Positions 29,184-41,400 of a DNA stretch of 64,000 nucleotides are shown piece after piece (positions within the stretch are counted from its first letter, which is position 1; each line of letters begins with the position of its first letter). The notes below the pieces were generated by a model, which searched no databases, was not told the DNA's origin, and saw only the letters and a program-made list of their open reading frames with translations. This stretch comes from Utricularia gibba (Eukaryota > Streptophyta > Magnoliopsida > Lamiales > Lentibulariaceae): contig NEEC01000011.1 of assembly GCA_002189035.1 (NCBI GenBank), positions 1,984,001 to 2,048,000 of the forward strand, in the 5' to 3' direction. The position numbers were made by a program, and so were the translations under genes.

Positions 29184-31100
29184 ATGCCCAGTCCCAAAAG
29201 TTTGGTGGAAGAGGAAATGGCTTCTTCCCAAGAACCCCAACTCCTCAATTTCCAAGAGAGCAGCTCCCTTGTTGATTCTGATGAGCAGCGCCAGTTTGGT
29301 AAACTTCTGTGCTCCTATTTAGGCCTGAGTTTTGCTGTGTTTCTTGGGTTGTTACCCGGAAACTCAATTTCAATAATGTCTGCTCTCCAATCCAAGAACA
29401 AGGCTCTGTCATTGAAGCTTCTGGAGGCAGAGGAGGAGTTGAGGCAGCTTCACTGTAGCAGGAAGGAGGACTCTAAGGCAAATGCGAGGGTTGTTGAGAT
29501 ATTTGCTTGTCATAGGCATGCATGGCAGCAGGAAGAGAAGAGACTGTGCCAGCAGATCGATGAATACAATGAGGAGATGGCGTTTCTGAAGGGTAAAGTT
29601 GAGGAGTTTGAGCGAGTTGAGGCTGACCTGAAGGCTACAATTGATGATTTGAAGAGGGAAATTTGTCACAAGGATGAAATGCTTAGGTTCATGAGTAAAG
29701 CTGCAGCTGTTCACTGTGAAGAAAGGGGTGAATTGGGGTATGGGAAAGCTGGGGTTTCTGATTCTTCTGAATATGACGCTGTGGGAGAGACTGGATCTGT
29801 TTGTGGACAGAGCAACTGTGGGTTTAGTCCAGCAGAATATTTGCATCATCCAGCTTCCAAATTCTGGTCGGAGAAGACAAGTCCATGGCCGGTAACATTT
29901 GTTGCTTCTGCATTTCAACTTCATCTTCCATATTTATTCAGTTGCACTGAATCTTAGGCTGAGTTAGCAGAGCTTGAAAAGTAAACCCATTAGAAACACT
30001 ATTCACCCTCATCGCCTCAATCTTACCAGGAGACTGTAGTTTGAAGTTCAGATCTTCATTTCATGGTTATCCACGTACTGTTGCTGCTGTAATAGTTCCC
30101 TTGTCTTATCCTCGTCCTCTGGAAGTACTTTTTTGTGAAGGCTGTCACCACAGACAAAATGAGCTTGACCTTTTTGTTATACTGATTGGATTCTTCGCCT
30201 CCTGAGTTTTTCACACTTGCTTGAACATAGAAATGAGGCTTTCTTCATCCAACTTTGCAGATCCATCATAATGTTTAATACAAACTAAATACCCTTTTTA
30301 TGTGTTCCTGAATGGAGATTTACTTATGCAGGATATGCAGCTTGAGCCTCTTGAATCACATTACCAGATGAAGTATTTAGTCACAAGGTAGTAGAAGTCT
30401 GGTTGCATACATTCCCTATGATGGGCAGTAGTCGCCTCTTTTATATGAAGTTCATTTTATCCCTTTAACATCCTGTTTCAGACGGGAGTCGCCTTGGAAG
30501 GTGGATGGAGAGGAAGCCAATGGAGTTACTTCTAAGATGAAGTTGCTAGAGCAAGAACTCCAGGACTTAGAAGCAATATGCAATGGAAATAGCTCGAACT
30601 TTGTATTGAAGTTGCGAAAACAGAGCAAGAGATACCAGACATTGTCCTGCAAACTGAATGAGCTCTGCCATAGGATGGTAAGTTTGCTGCATTTCCTTGG
30701 TAAAAGGGAAGCCGGCTTTCTGATGTTGATGCTTGTCTGACTTTGATAGCAAGAACCATGTGAAGCCACCAGCCTCAGTTCAGAATTCCGCACACATAGG
30801 CAGACTGAGTTTTTGCTGGAAGCCTTCCGGCTTCAGCAGAATGCATCTGATGCAGGTCAAAAGCTGATGGCATTACAATCTGAGATGGGGAGGAGCCGAT
30901 TTGAAGATGATGTCGAAGATGGGCCGACTAAGCAAGCCGTGAGACGATCGCATGTTTCAATCAGGAACAACCTCAAGGAAATCCAGAGGAACTTGGAGAT
31001 ATGGCTGGCAAGAATCATAGGAGACGTTGAAGGAATTTTGGCCAGAGAAAGTGCTTCGCGTGGAAGGGATTACTGCACTCGGTATCCTTTTGCTCAGTAA
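29184..31100 (+). CDS. Plant coiled-coil protein of unknown function
   Basis: I cannot name this gene. Four exons: 29184-29891, 30332-30387, 30482-30677, 30750-31100, about 436 residues, all phases consistent. The start MPSPKSL is the first in frame; MASSQEP 12 codons later is an alternative. Residues about 50-75 contain one hydrophobic stretch (YLGLSFAVFLGLLPG), which could be a membrane anchor or part of a helix. After this come long heptad-like coiled coils (SALQSKNKALSLKLLEAEEE, and KGKVEEFERVEADLKATIDD). The C-terminal half is helical and charged, with a conserved-looking W-rich junction (KFWSEKTSPWP at the exon 1 end). No catalytic motif. It most resembles plant filament-like or scaffold proteins. 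The call is from gene structure and composition only. Confidence 0.7.
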
Positions 31101-31239
31101 CATAGAAAGAAGCCAAAAAGTTGAGTGCTTTCCCTACTGTTAAGCGAAGCTGCAAAATCTATAGACATAAAACACCTATCCTATCGGATTCCAAATGCTA
31201 ATAAAAAATACAACAGCTCAGAAGATGCAAAAATTCACC

Positions 31240-34221
31240 TCAAATCAAGCAGCCCTTAAAGCCTTTTCTCAGGGCGTTCTCGTCTAAATTCCTGCCGATG
31301 AACACTAGCTTGTTTATCCTTTTCTCATCCGGGCTCCATTCCTTGCCCGGGCATCCATCAAAAATGGTGTGGACTGCCTGTTCAGTTGGTTACAGTTTGA
31401 GTACAGCCATGGGGGAGAACACCCACATTGGTTGCAGATCAAGTGAAAAGTGGGAGAGATAACCTGGAATACATAACGCTGCTCCGAGTTACTGACTGAC
31501 AATATTCCTTTCATCCGGTAGAGATCATCACCCTTCTCTTCTACCAATGTATCAAGCCAGTCGTCAAACTGCATTATCAGAAGCAAGGTTAGGCAATCAT
31601 GCATTGCTTACTGATAACAGAAGCAAAAGAATCATTTGGTTTTCAAGCTTGATACTATAGGGTGTTGTAGTTCACTGAATATATAAACAAAACTAACTAT
31701 AGCAAAAAAGGTAAAATGCCCATATATAAAATTACATCATTAGTAAGAAGAGGAGCACATACATAATCAAGATCTAATGTCCCTTCAGACACAATGCTCA
31801 CGCTTGAAACTGCAGAATCGTGTTTATGGTCATGATTACCCTCACAGACATCTTCTGTGCGCAAAAAAGAATGGCAAGAGGTTCAGCTGAGATAAATCTC
31901 CCACTTATTGAACAGTGATAATAAACATGCAACGTGTTCAAACATGTAAACAGCAGCCAACACCTAGAGCAGCAGTCAATTTGTATCCCCAAAAACTTCA
32001 CAATTTTTCGCTCGTTTATTAAGAAAGCACTTCTACTGTTCCTCAAGAAGCATGTAAAAGAAATAATGACACAGTAAATGCAACACATGTACCTGAATGG
32101 TCATGCGAACAGTTTGAATCATGTGTTTTTACTTCAGATTCGATCCTGAAATTAATAACTCGAGTGTCATCCAAGTTATAGCCGACCAAAAAAAGTCACC
32201 AGGGATTGCAGGAAAGGCAATGTATTTCTCCAGTAAGCATTATTCGGATGTGTTACCTATCAAGATCATATCCTCCAACTCCTAGAACAAAGTCCATGTC
32301 TACCGATCCATACTTGGCATATTTAATTGGCGCAATTCCATTGATCAGCTGGAAAAATAAAGCAGCGGTACACTCTTCAGTTAAAATACATAACGGACAT
32401 ATGATTGAGGATTTTGAACTACTATGGCATAACAGAAAGCACGTGGGTACACAAAACATTCCATCACGAATGTACTGAGAACTTTCTTCCATGCTTAATG
32501 GAAAAATAGCCACAACTTCGTATCAGTTACACGACTTATATGCATGGAATAAATAAAATGCACTTTGAGTAAAAGAGAATAGAAGATTTCCAAAGATTAA
32601 GGATAGCTGATTTTTATTTGCGCCACTTGGACTTCAAAATTAATATCATTATGAATTCATAAAATTTAGCAAAAAACCTATCTGGAATTCAAAATTAATG
32701 TCATTATGAATATGGAAAGACTACCTTGATCCTTTTTACAAGTGCCTCTATCTCAGCCTCACCGACCAAATCTATCTGTCAACATTTACTGAAAATATGA
32801 GATCAGACATAAGCACCAAAACCAATATTCCCACAAAAAACAACTAAGGGGTTTTACAATGGTAAAGTAAAAGAGAGATTCACAAACTTTGTTCAAGATG
32901 ATACGGTCAGCATAAGCAACTTGTTCGACTGCCTCATTCACGACAAACCTTGGCTTCACTTGGTTCAAATGTTTCATTGCGTTCAATGAGTCGACTAAGG
33001 TTACCACTCCATCAAGTTTCACATGGCGTGCAAGCAATTCATCACTACAAAAGGTTTCAATAACTGGACCAGGCTTTGCAAGACCTGGAAACAAAAAAGA
33101 AAAACGCAGATCTGAAAAACCAAAACTGGCTGGTATTCAAGCAAAAAAAAACACAATGAGAACACATAAAAAAAAGAAATTAAAGCTGACTGGTGTTCAA
33201 GGAAAAAACAACAATACACAAATCACACAAAAGAACACAAAAATTATAACGACGTTACAATTGGCTATCAGGATAGATGCTGAATAGATGTCTGCTAATT
33301 GCAAACCGAACAACATGAAAAAGTTGAACCCATGATCGACGCACATACCAGTTGTTTCTATAACAATGTGGTCAAACCTATCTCTTTTCTTCTTCACCAA
33401 CTCCAGGAGCATTTTAACAAGATCTCCACGGACGGTGCAGCATAGGCAACCATTATTAACCATAATTATTTCTTCATTGGATGATGAATGAGTGGCGACT
33501 AGAGAACTATCAATATCTACTTCACCAAACTGCGAAATTGGCATTGACCATGAAAAAAAAATATGTTACGCAATCCCCCCAAGGTGCTAATGTAGAACAC
33601 ATATTACAGGTTAAAACATGACCTTGAGATTATATTCAAATATCAGCATCTCAATGTGGCTCATTGAAAAAATGATGGACGGAACGTAAGCTAAGTGTTT
33701 CAATTACTCAATGTTGCCAATTTTAAGGGACTCGATTGAGAAAAAAAGGCATCTTGTAGCAATCACTCATTCATAAACACCAAGAAGAAAGAAATGAATG
33801 ATGACATGCTAAAATCCTACCTCGTTTTCGATGACAGCAATGCGTTTTCCGTGTTGAGATGTTAATATATGATTCAAAAGCGTTGTCTGCATATTAACAC
33901 ACAATTTTAGAAACTATCAAAATTCATGGAACAGAAGGCTATTACGGAAAGAACACAAGAAATAGTATTCTTTCCCACCTTCCCCGACCCGAGAAATCCT
34001 GTGAGGACAGTAGCCGGTACTCTATCATCAATATTTAAAGCAGCAGCTACAGAAGAATTCAAGCCCCGCTCAATGATCTCCGATGCTTCTGTGGAGAACT
34101 TTCTGGAACGGGAATAACAAATGGATGAATGGAAACAAGATTCCTGAAGTTGATAAGTTCTGAAAAGCATCGCGGCTGGACGGCATCCCTTCATTTTCGA
34201 GAGCATAAATCTTGTAGCCAT
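31240..34221 (-). CDS. CobW/COG0523-type metallochaperone GTPase
   Basis: G3E-family GTPase with a metal-binding CXCC motif; relatives deliver zinc or other metals to target proteins. Ten exons on the minus strand: 34221-33979, 33886-33821, 33529-33349, 33084-32888, 32775-32725, 32348-32257, 32145-32093, 31854-31763, 31568-31464, 31377-31240, about 405 residues. Walker A TGFLGSGKTTLLNHIL is split by intron 1; then ENEFGEVDID, NNGCLCCTVRGDL (the GCXCC site), ETTGLAKPGP and the NK-D guanine motif (ILNK|IDLVGE). A histidine-rich loop, NHDHKHD, lies before the C-terminal CobW domain. The N-terminus (about 65 residues, Arg/Ser-rich, RKFSTEAS) looks like a mitochondrial or plastid targeting peptide. 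I start at MATRF; MCFFV ten codons upstream is possible. Metal partner unknown. Confidence 0.9.
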
Positions 34222-34973
34222 TCCCCGGTGCGCAGGAACGAAGAAGCACACAAGAAGAAGGAAGTTAAACCTTAGGGCTTTTTTTCCTTTATTCTTCTCG
34301 TGAAATCAACACAGTTACTCTTTTATAAAGCACAAATATGGTATCGAATCAAATAAATAACCGAATAAATGTATTAACTAATAATGGAAATCAAACCGAA
34401 TCAATCTATTTTCAAAAAAAAAAAATTAATCAAGGGTGACTATTAAAATTAGTCGAAATTGAATCAAAGAATCGATAATCAAATAAATATATAAATTGAA
34501 CATCAAAACCGAATTAAAAACAAAAATATGGAAAATTTATCTAATTGTCTAAAAAAAATTCTTAATTCAATAAATAATCAAATTAAACGACAACCAATTT
34601 ATACCAAAATTTATTAATCGAAATCAAATGGAATTTTTAGGTTTGGATTCCATTTTGATATGTTTCAAAAGCACCCAGACATCAACAAACGAGTTGGGAC
34701 ATTGTTTATTGTAATTTTAAATTTGAAAATGAAATAATTAAATATATAAAAAATTATAAATTATTAATAATTGATTAAACTTAATTTTTTTAAATATAAT
34801 TCATATTTATTATATATTTAAATTTAACTTGTGTGCTCATTCTACCATGGAAAGCAAAAGCAATCTCAACGTTCATTTGATGAGTAAATTTCTGATTTGT
34901 GCAGTACATGGTCTCCAGTCAAGTGATGCCTACACAGCTATGGACATGGTTTGAATCCCTAAACAACAACACC
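34222..34973. other. AT-rich intergenic region
   Basis: Between the CobW start and the 3' end of the receptor kinase; both genes lie on the minus strand. Very AT-rich from 34340 to 34830 with no coding signal. The last 120 bases are likely 3' untranslated sequence of the kinase. Confidence 0.5.
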
Positions 34974-37072
34974 TCACGTTTCTTGTATTTCTTGTATTTG
35001 TTTGACTGCCATCTCCAACTCCCACCTCTTTTCCAAGTCTTCATTGCAGCAAGCTATTCCAATCTCCAGAAGCTTCTCCATCTGCGTTCTGCAGCTCTTG
35101 GAGCTGATTTCCATTTCCTTGTCAAAGGTTTCTTCACTGTTGCTGCTATGCGCCTCTACAATGGCGCTTATCCATCCGGGAAGCCCACCATTCTGATCCC
35201 CACCGCCTTTCCCTATGTAATTGGCTACAAACTTCCCAGTCAGAGTCTCCAATATTAGGATTCCCAAGCACCAGACATCGGATTTCTTGCTGATCTTCCC
35301 TGTTTTGGAGTACTCAGGAGATTGATATGCCAGAAGCACTTGGTGCACTTGACTGGAATTCACCACAGGCGCTAAGGAGTAGTCCATGAGCAAGGGGTTG
35401 AAGTCATCGTCCACCAGCACGTTCGAGGATTTCAGGTGGCCGTGAGGAAGGGGGAGGCTTGGGAGCTCACCATGAATGTATGCCAATCCCTTGGCTACTC
35501 CCTTTATGATCTTCAACCGGCTTATCCATTTCAAAGATGGCTTCTCTGCTGAATGCTTTCCTGCACAAATCAATGGCTTTCAAGTCACATCATGCAGGTA
35601 TATGCAAACAAATCTTTCGGTTTTCAGTGCTGACCATGAAGGTGAGTTGCCAAGCTGCCATTGTTGATGTAGTCGAAGACTAACAGCTTTTCTTCTTTGC
35701 GATAGAAGTAGGCAACCATGGGCAGCAAGTTTGGATGTTTGAGCCTCCCAATTCTTCTCATATGCTCATGGAAGTCTTCCTTCCCCACGCTGTTCATTTG
35801 CTTGAATCTCTTGACAACCAATGGCTCCCCATCTACTAGAACTGCTTTATATGATGCCCGAAGTTGCCGCTTCCAAGAACTTCAGCTGATGCTCTCATCA
35901 GATCCGGCAAGTCGAACTTCTGCCTCTCCTCGCTGACAAATGTGAGCTTGGTTCCTGCTGCTACAGTCGTGGCTGTTGTTTGCTCATTTCTTCTTTCACC
36001 AGCAGCGGGAGAAGCAGCGCTTCCCACAGGTAGTCCCTTTTCTTCATAAGGAGATGATCCTTCTCTTCCGAGGCGTGGAGTCGGCATTCTTCGACTCCGA
36101 ATGCATATCAGAAGCAGCAAAACAACCACGATCAGACCGAGGATGACGAAGATGATCATCAGTGCTGTTGAGAATGTGTTTTGATTCGCATCGGATGCAG
36201 GAGATGAGGACGATGATGCTGGAGGAGAAGAATCTAGCGTCGGTTCCAAATCAGGCGACGGAATCTTGGCATCGCATGGTGTTTGCAAAGGCTTTCCACA
36301 CAATGCTTTATTTTCTGCATCACAAGAACAGTTATCACAACTCTTCTGTTGAGCAGTTCAATGCATGAAGACAATCTGCACCTGCGAAGGAGCTTGGGTC
36401 CATATGCTGCAGATTGGCAGGAATGGGGCCATCCAACTGATTGCTGGAGACGTTCAGAACCTTGAGATTCTCCGAGCTGATGGCCGGAATCTTGCCTGTG
36501 AAACGATTGTTCTCCACCCTCAGCTGGATCAGTTTCGGCGACTGGAGAGACGACGGAATCTGCCCGGAAAATTCGTTGTTCGCTAAATCAACTTTCTTCA
36601 GAGAAGTCATCCCCTTGAAAGCGTCATCCGGGATCTCCCCAGAAAACCGATTATGCGACAGAAACAACGACTTGAGAGCCCCAAGCTTCCGCCAATCCGG
36701 CATCTGCCCTTGAAAGTCATTGTTCTTAAAGCTGAGAGTCCTTAGAAACTTCAAGGGAACGAGAGATCCCGCATCGATTTGCCCCTGCAGACTCATATTC
36801 TCCAGCTGCAATCCCCACACGTAGCCGTCGAAGCAGAGGATGCCTCCCCAGTTGCTCTTATACCCAGCGCAGGGCGGAACCGCTGTGTCCCATTTGGGGA
36901 AACGGGCATCCACATTGGCCAAGGAAGATTTGAACTTGAGCAGAGCCATGGAACCATTTTCATCCCCCGCGAATCCGAGGACCGGCAACCACCCAAGAAG
37001 CATCAGAAGGATCATCGGCATTGCTGCTGGGCAGCGCACAGGAGGGGGGGCGTCGTCTCCGGTCGACGGCAT
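34974..37072 (-). CDS. Pollen receptor-like kinase (LRR type III; frame broken once)
   Basis: Plasma-membrane LRR receptor kinase of the PRK group, which works with ROP-GEFs in pollen-tube growth. Exons 37072-36382, 36314-35635, 35560-34974. Signal peptide around MPMILLMLLGWLPVLGFA, so 37021 is an alternative start. Cap domain and about five LRRs (SLFLSHNRFSGEIPDDAF, VDLANNEFSGQIP), NKALCGKPL, a Ser/Pro-rich juxtamembrane region, and a transmembrane segment (TALMIIFVILGLIVVVLLLL). The kinase domain is atypical, as usual in PRKs: the HRD place reads HGHLKSSNVL and the DFG place DYS. In the Gly-rich loop, LGSGNFG is followed by a frame change: TTCGGGCATCA needs one more G to give G-A-S-Y-K-A, near 35857-35859. 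With that base the protein has about 652 residues. Without it translation stops a few codons later, before most of the kinase. Confidence 0.85.
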
Positions 37073-38401
37073 TGCTGATCGATCATGGCATGGAGAGGGT
37101 ATTAAGCTCTTCGCTTGATCTTCCACTGGGAAACGAAGGATTTGCAAAGCCAATGGAAATGGGAATGGAATTCTGTGGCTGCAGAACACACTCATCAAAA
37201 CACATAACAAGAAATTCAAGTATCAAACCGGTTTTTGAGGAGGCAACTATAAATGGAAGGCCCGTAGAAGAAGACAACTCAATTTATTATATTCCTTTAT
37301 AATTCTTATTATCAATATTCAAAAATGAAATGATAATGGATAATTATATTCATAAAAAAAATCAGATACAGTAATTAAAACTGTATTCATTTTTAAATTA
37401 AATGCACATATAAATGGATAAATGATAATTTATAGGGCAATTTACCGCATAAATTCCTAAAGTTTTTAAAATTGGTATGATTAGTCCTCGATATTTAATA
37501 AAAATAGCATAAATAGTTTCAATTGACATATGTAGTCCCAAATTTTGACGGAATATATTTAGTTGCCAATCTTTTTTAATTCAATTAAATTTGATTTCCA
37601 TTATTTAATAATTTGACAAAATTAGATTTGTTCCCGCTATCGTCGGGCCGCTGCTAACCACCGCCGATCACCACGGACCACCGTCGGCAGTGCCCCTGCC
37701 GCCCACCACCCGCGCGCCCCGCCGCCACCGCTGCACAACCGCTGGCCGCTGCCGCTCGCTGACGCTTGGCGCCTGCCGGTGCTCGGGGATCAATTGTATC
37801 AATTTGCATTTTACAAATATATTTTTTAAAAATGCAAATTAATTTTCTGTCACATACTTTTTAATGCAAAATAATTTATTTAAGAAATATTATTATATCA
37901 ATATATTAATTAATTTTGTTTATTGATTTGAAAAAATTTAATACATTTTTATTTTGACACATTTAGATTAAAATAAATTAAAAATATTTTAAAAAAATGA
38001 AACAATAGACAAACAAACATGAATTACGATAATTTTGAATATTATAAAAAAATACACGACAAAATTACCCCTTGTTGAAATAAAAACAAAATATATCATC
38101 ATAATAATGACTTGTTTATTTGGTAGAGCAGCAGCCACAACAATCAAGAACAAGATCGACCCCCTGCCTCTAATAGCCTTCAAGGTAACACTCACGATAC
38201 AGAACCGGCGTTCCGGTCGATCGGTATCCCGTCGGAGAAACTAAGGGGCACGGCAGGCGCCGTGTACATGGCCTCCGAGGCTGTGCTTCCAGAACTATAA
38301 ATCAACTCACAGAAGAAGCCTATACCTCGTTTTACAGTGTGGCCTGCAGCCTCGACCAGTCTCAGAGAAGATAGCGCGCACTTGCACTGGATGTCTCTCT
38401 A
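37073..38401. other. Intergenic region with a GC-rich island
   Basis: Mostly AT-rich, with a sharply GC-rich block at about 37628-37793 (see findings) set between AT-rich arms. The arms contain phrases such as taaattcctaaagtttttaa and tagtcccaaattttgacgga that recall non-autonomous plant repeats, but I could not define ends. From 38130 the sequence is balanced and probably includes the 3' UTR of the AAA gene. Confidence 0.45.
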
Positions 38402-41400
38402 TCACATGAAGTAGCTGAGGGGTTTCGTCCTGCAGGAACCCCCTCACCGTACATCTCGTTCCACTGGAGAAGCTCTGTCATGCTCATGGAACCCGAAGAT
38501 ACGCTTGCACATACCTGTGGAGCATCGTGGAGAAAAGGAGTGGGGAGTTACCACATGAGTAGGCTTTTTGAATTCACAAGTTTCATATGGTTGGCTGTTT
38601 ACTCACTCTCTCATGTCCAAACTTGAAGTCTTGTATGTTGAGAGGCCGAATATCAGTGCTCCCGCTGAGAGCTGGTGCAGGTCTGCCTTCAGTGAGAGCA
38701 GCTTCTTGATCCTGGCGTTCAGTAGGAAACTTGCATTAAAATGCACACCCCTTATGTGGTACATGGACTCAAAAATGCAGATGGGACCGGAATAAAACAA
38801 GAAAACCACCATGATACTGGAAGAAAAAAGGGTTACCCAGGCTTCTGATACCAGGGGGGAGGAGAATACCTTTTTCTCTTTTTCCAGTATCTCTCTAATT
38901 GGACGATGTGCAGCTGCTATACACATGTTCTGGAGACACATATTACAGATTGTTTAGGCACTTGAAATATACATTTAATATAGGAGTACTGAAATACGAC
39001 CTTGAGATCACTTCCTGAGTAGCCATCGGTCATGTTTGCCACTAAATCCAGGTCTACCTCAGGAGAAAGATCTTCCTTTGCCAGTATTACTTTGAGGATC
39101 TTGGCTCGATTAGCAGCATCTGGCAAGTTGACCATTAATCTGCATTGGGAGACCAACTTGTTAGTGTTGGAAACATGCAAAACAGGTTTAATATTGTTGG
39201 AATGGCTAGTGAGATGTTGGGTGATTTGATTAAGGATAATTCAATGTCAAGGATTTCATCTTTCTCAAGATGCACTCAAACATGAGCATAAGCAATCAAC
39301 AGTACATTCTGCATATTTCTTTACCTGCGTGGTAGGCGCCTAATTACTGCCTCATCAAGGTCAAATGGTCTATTTGTTGCAGCAAGCACCAAAATGCGCT
39401 CTGAGTCCTTTGTTCGAAGCCCATCCCAGTTGACCATGAATTCATTTTTCATTTTGCGCATAGCCTCATGTTCCCCAGGGTTCTCTCGTCTCCCAAGCAT
39501 GCTATCAACCTTTAAGACCCACAATTGTAAAACATTTTTAACACACGCAACTAGTTGGAGGAAACACAGAAACGAGCAAAACCATACCTCATCAACAAAT
39601 ATAACACATGGGGAGATTTTACTGGCGAGTGAGAAGACAGCCTTGACGTATTTTTCACCTTCACCGAACCACTACATGAATAGATTACATAGACAGTATT
39701 GATGAAAATTTGAAATAACTATGAAAAAGAAATCCCAATAAGACGAAATTTAAAGCAAGGAACCTTTGAACTAATGCTGGACATTGAAATGTTAATGAAG
39801 TTTGCACCAGCCTCAGTTGCCACAGCCTTTGCAAGCATCGTCTTTCCTGTTCCTGGAGGGCCGAATAATAGTATACCCTTGCATGGCTGGCAAACATAAA
39901 GGACATTAGGTTTAAGTAGAAATTATTGCGGATACATAAATGACATGATCAGTTATTTTCAAAAAGACTTCTTAAATTACAGGTCAAGCACAAAACCTTT
40001 GTCAACTGTCCCTTGCAGAAAAGTTCAGGTCTCTGTAAGGGAAGCATAACCAACTCTTTCAGTGTATCTTTGACACTTTCTAATGCTCCTATGTCATCAA
40101 ATGTCACACCAATGTCGCTAGGAGGGATTACATCAGCTAGAAGCTTCTTCTCAAACTCATTTTCAGTGGCAACATCCTGTACATATTAAAAAAAGCAAAA
40201 GCCATAAAATCGTCATCCAAAAACATAATAAACTCAACTTCTAAGTGTCACCTTCAAGGTCTTTTTTGAACCCTTAGTGTCATTTTGAGTAGCGTTCAAT
40301 ATCTTAATGCCATGCTGAAGGCTAACGTCAAGCAAAGTAATGGTTAACTCCAAAGCTAGACTAACGTGTGCCAGACCAAAAGAGAATCAATCCTGTTACC
40401 TCTCTGTAGACAAGACAAGCATTGTGTCTGCAAAAACTTCAGGATTCATCATTATGTGATGGCTTAAAGCCCATCCAACCACCTTCTCCGCACCTTCAAA
40501 GTGTTTTAAGACTTCAATCAAAATTATATGACAGGTTTTTGCCTCATTTGATGTGAAAAGATTCTTTCATTTTCTCTCACGCGGCAGATACTAATTTACA
40601 ATTATTTATTTGCCCTTCTGATCTCAACCAATAGCAGAAACAGTCATGAATTCCACGTCCAAGCAACAGGGACTCTACCTAGGGCCTTCATCAAGATACA
40701 TAAACTAAAAATGCACACAGAGGTTAAACAAAGAGAATCTTACTCTCATTTGTAAGTGTTTGATCTTTAAAATTTAAATTGTCAAATCCGGCAGCTTCCA
40801 GTTCACTGCGACTTAGAACCTGAGGTTACAGAATGAGCCAGATCATCAGCACTATCAGAAACTTTATGCCAGCTAATCAGTCGTAAGATGCTGAGAAGTA
40901 ATGGATGTTGGGTAAACTGGATGACTATATTTACTAGATGAACCACAAAATTAACATTCACCTAGAAAATACATGCCACAAACAACACTCATCGCTGATG
41001 GAAATCTCTTAGTTGAAAGGGCATATAGATTGCAGAAAATAAGAACCATATAAACTGAATTTCAAGTGCACATAAACATTTTCTCACAGTGCGCAAATTA
41101 CTCAGATTCGCCTTGATTTTCAAACTTTCAGAATCACGGTCCAATTGCTGCTTCCAACTTGTAAGGAGTACTTCATCCTGAGGCAAAAACAAGCATCATT
41201 ATACACTCTAACATAAAGCAAGCTTGCGCATGTGTAAACAAAGAAAGAAAGAACCTGTGGCGGATGTATCATCACTTTATTGGGGAAAAGTTTAGACAGA
41301 AGCTTAGATGCCTTAGTAACATCTTTATTTCTATCATGTAGCCTCCCAAAACTATCCTGATACAATCAAAGACTGAGCATGTTATGAAGACAACAAGCTA

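Noticed and set aside
36283-37302. Plus-strand frames opposite the receptor-kinase LRR exon
   Set aside because: Antisense of the LRR coding sequence; no domain or leader.
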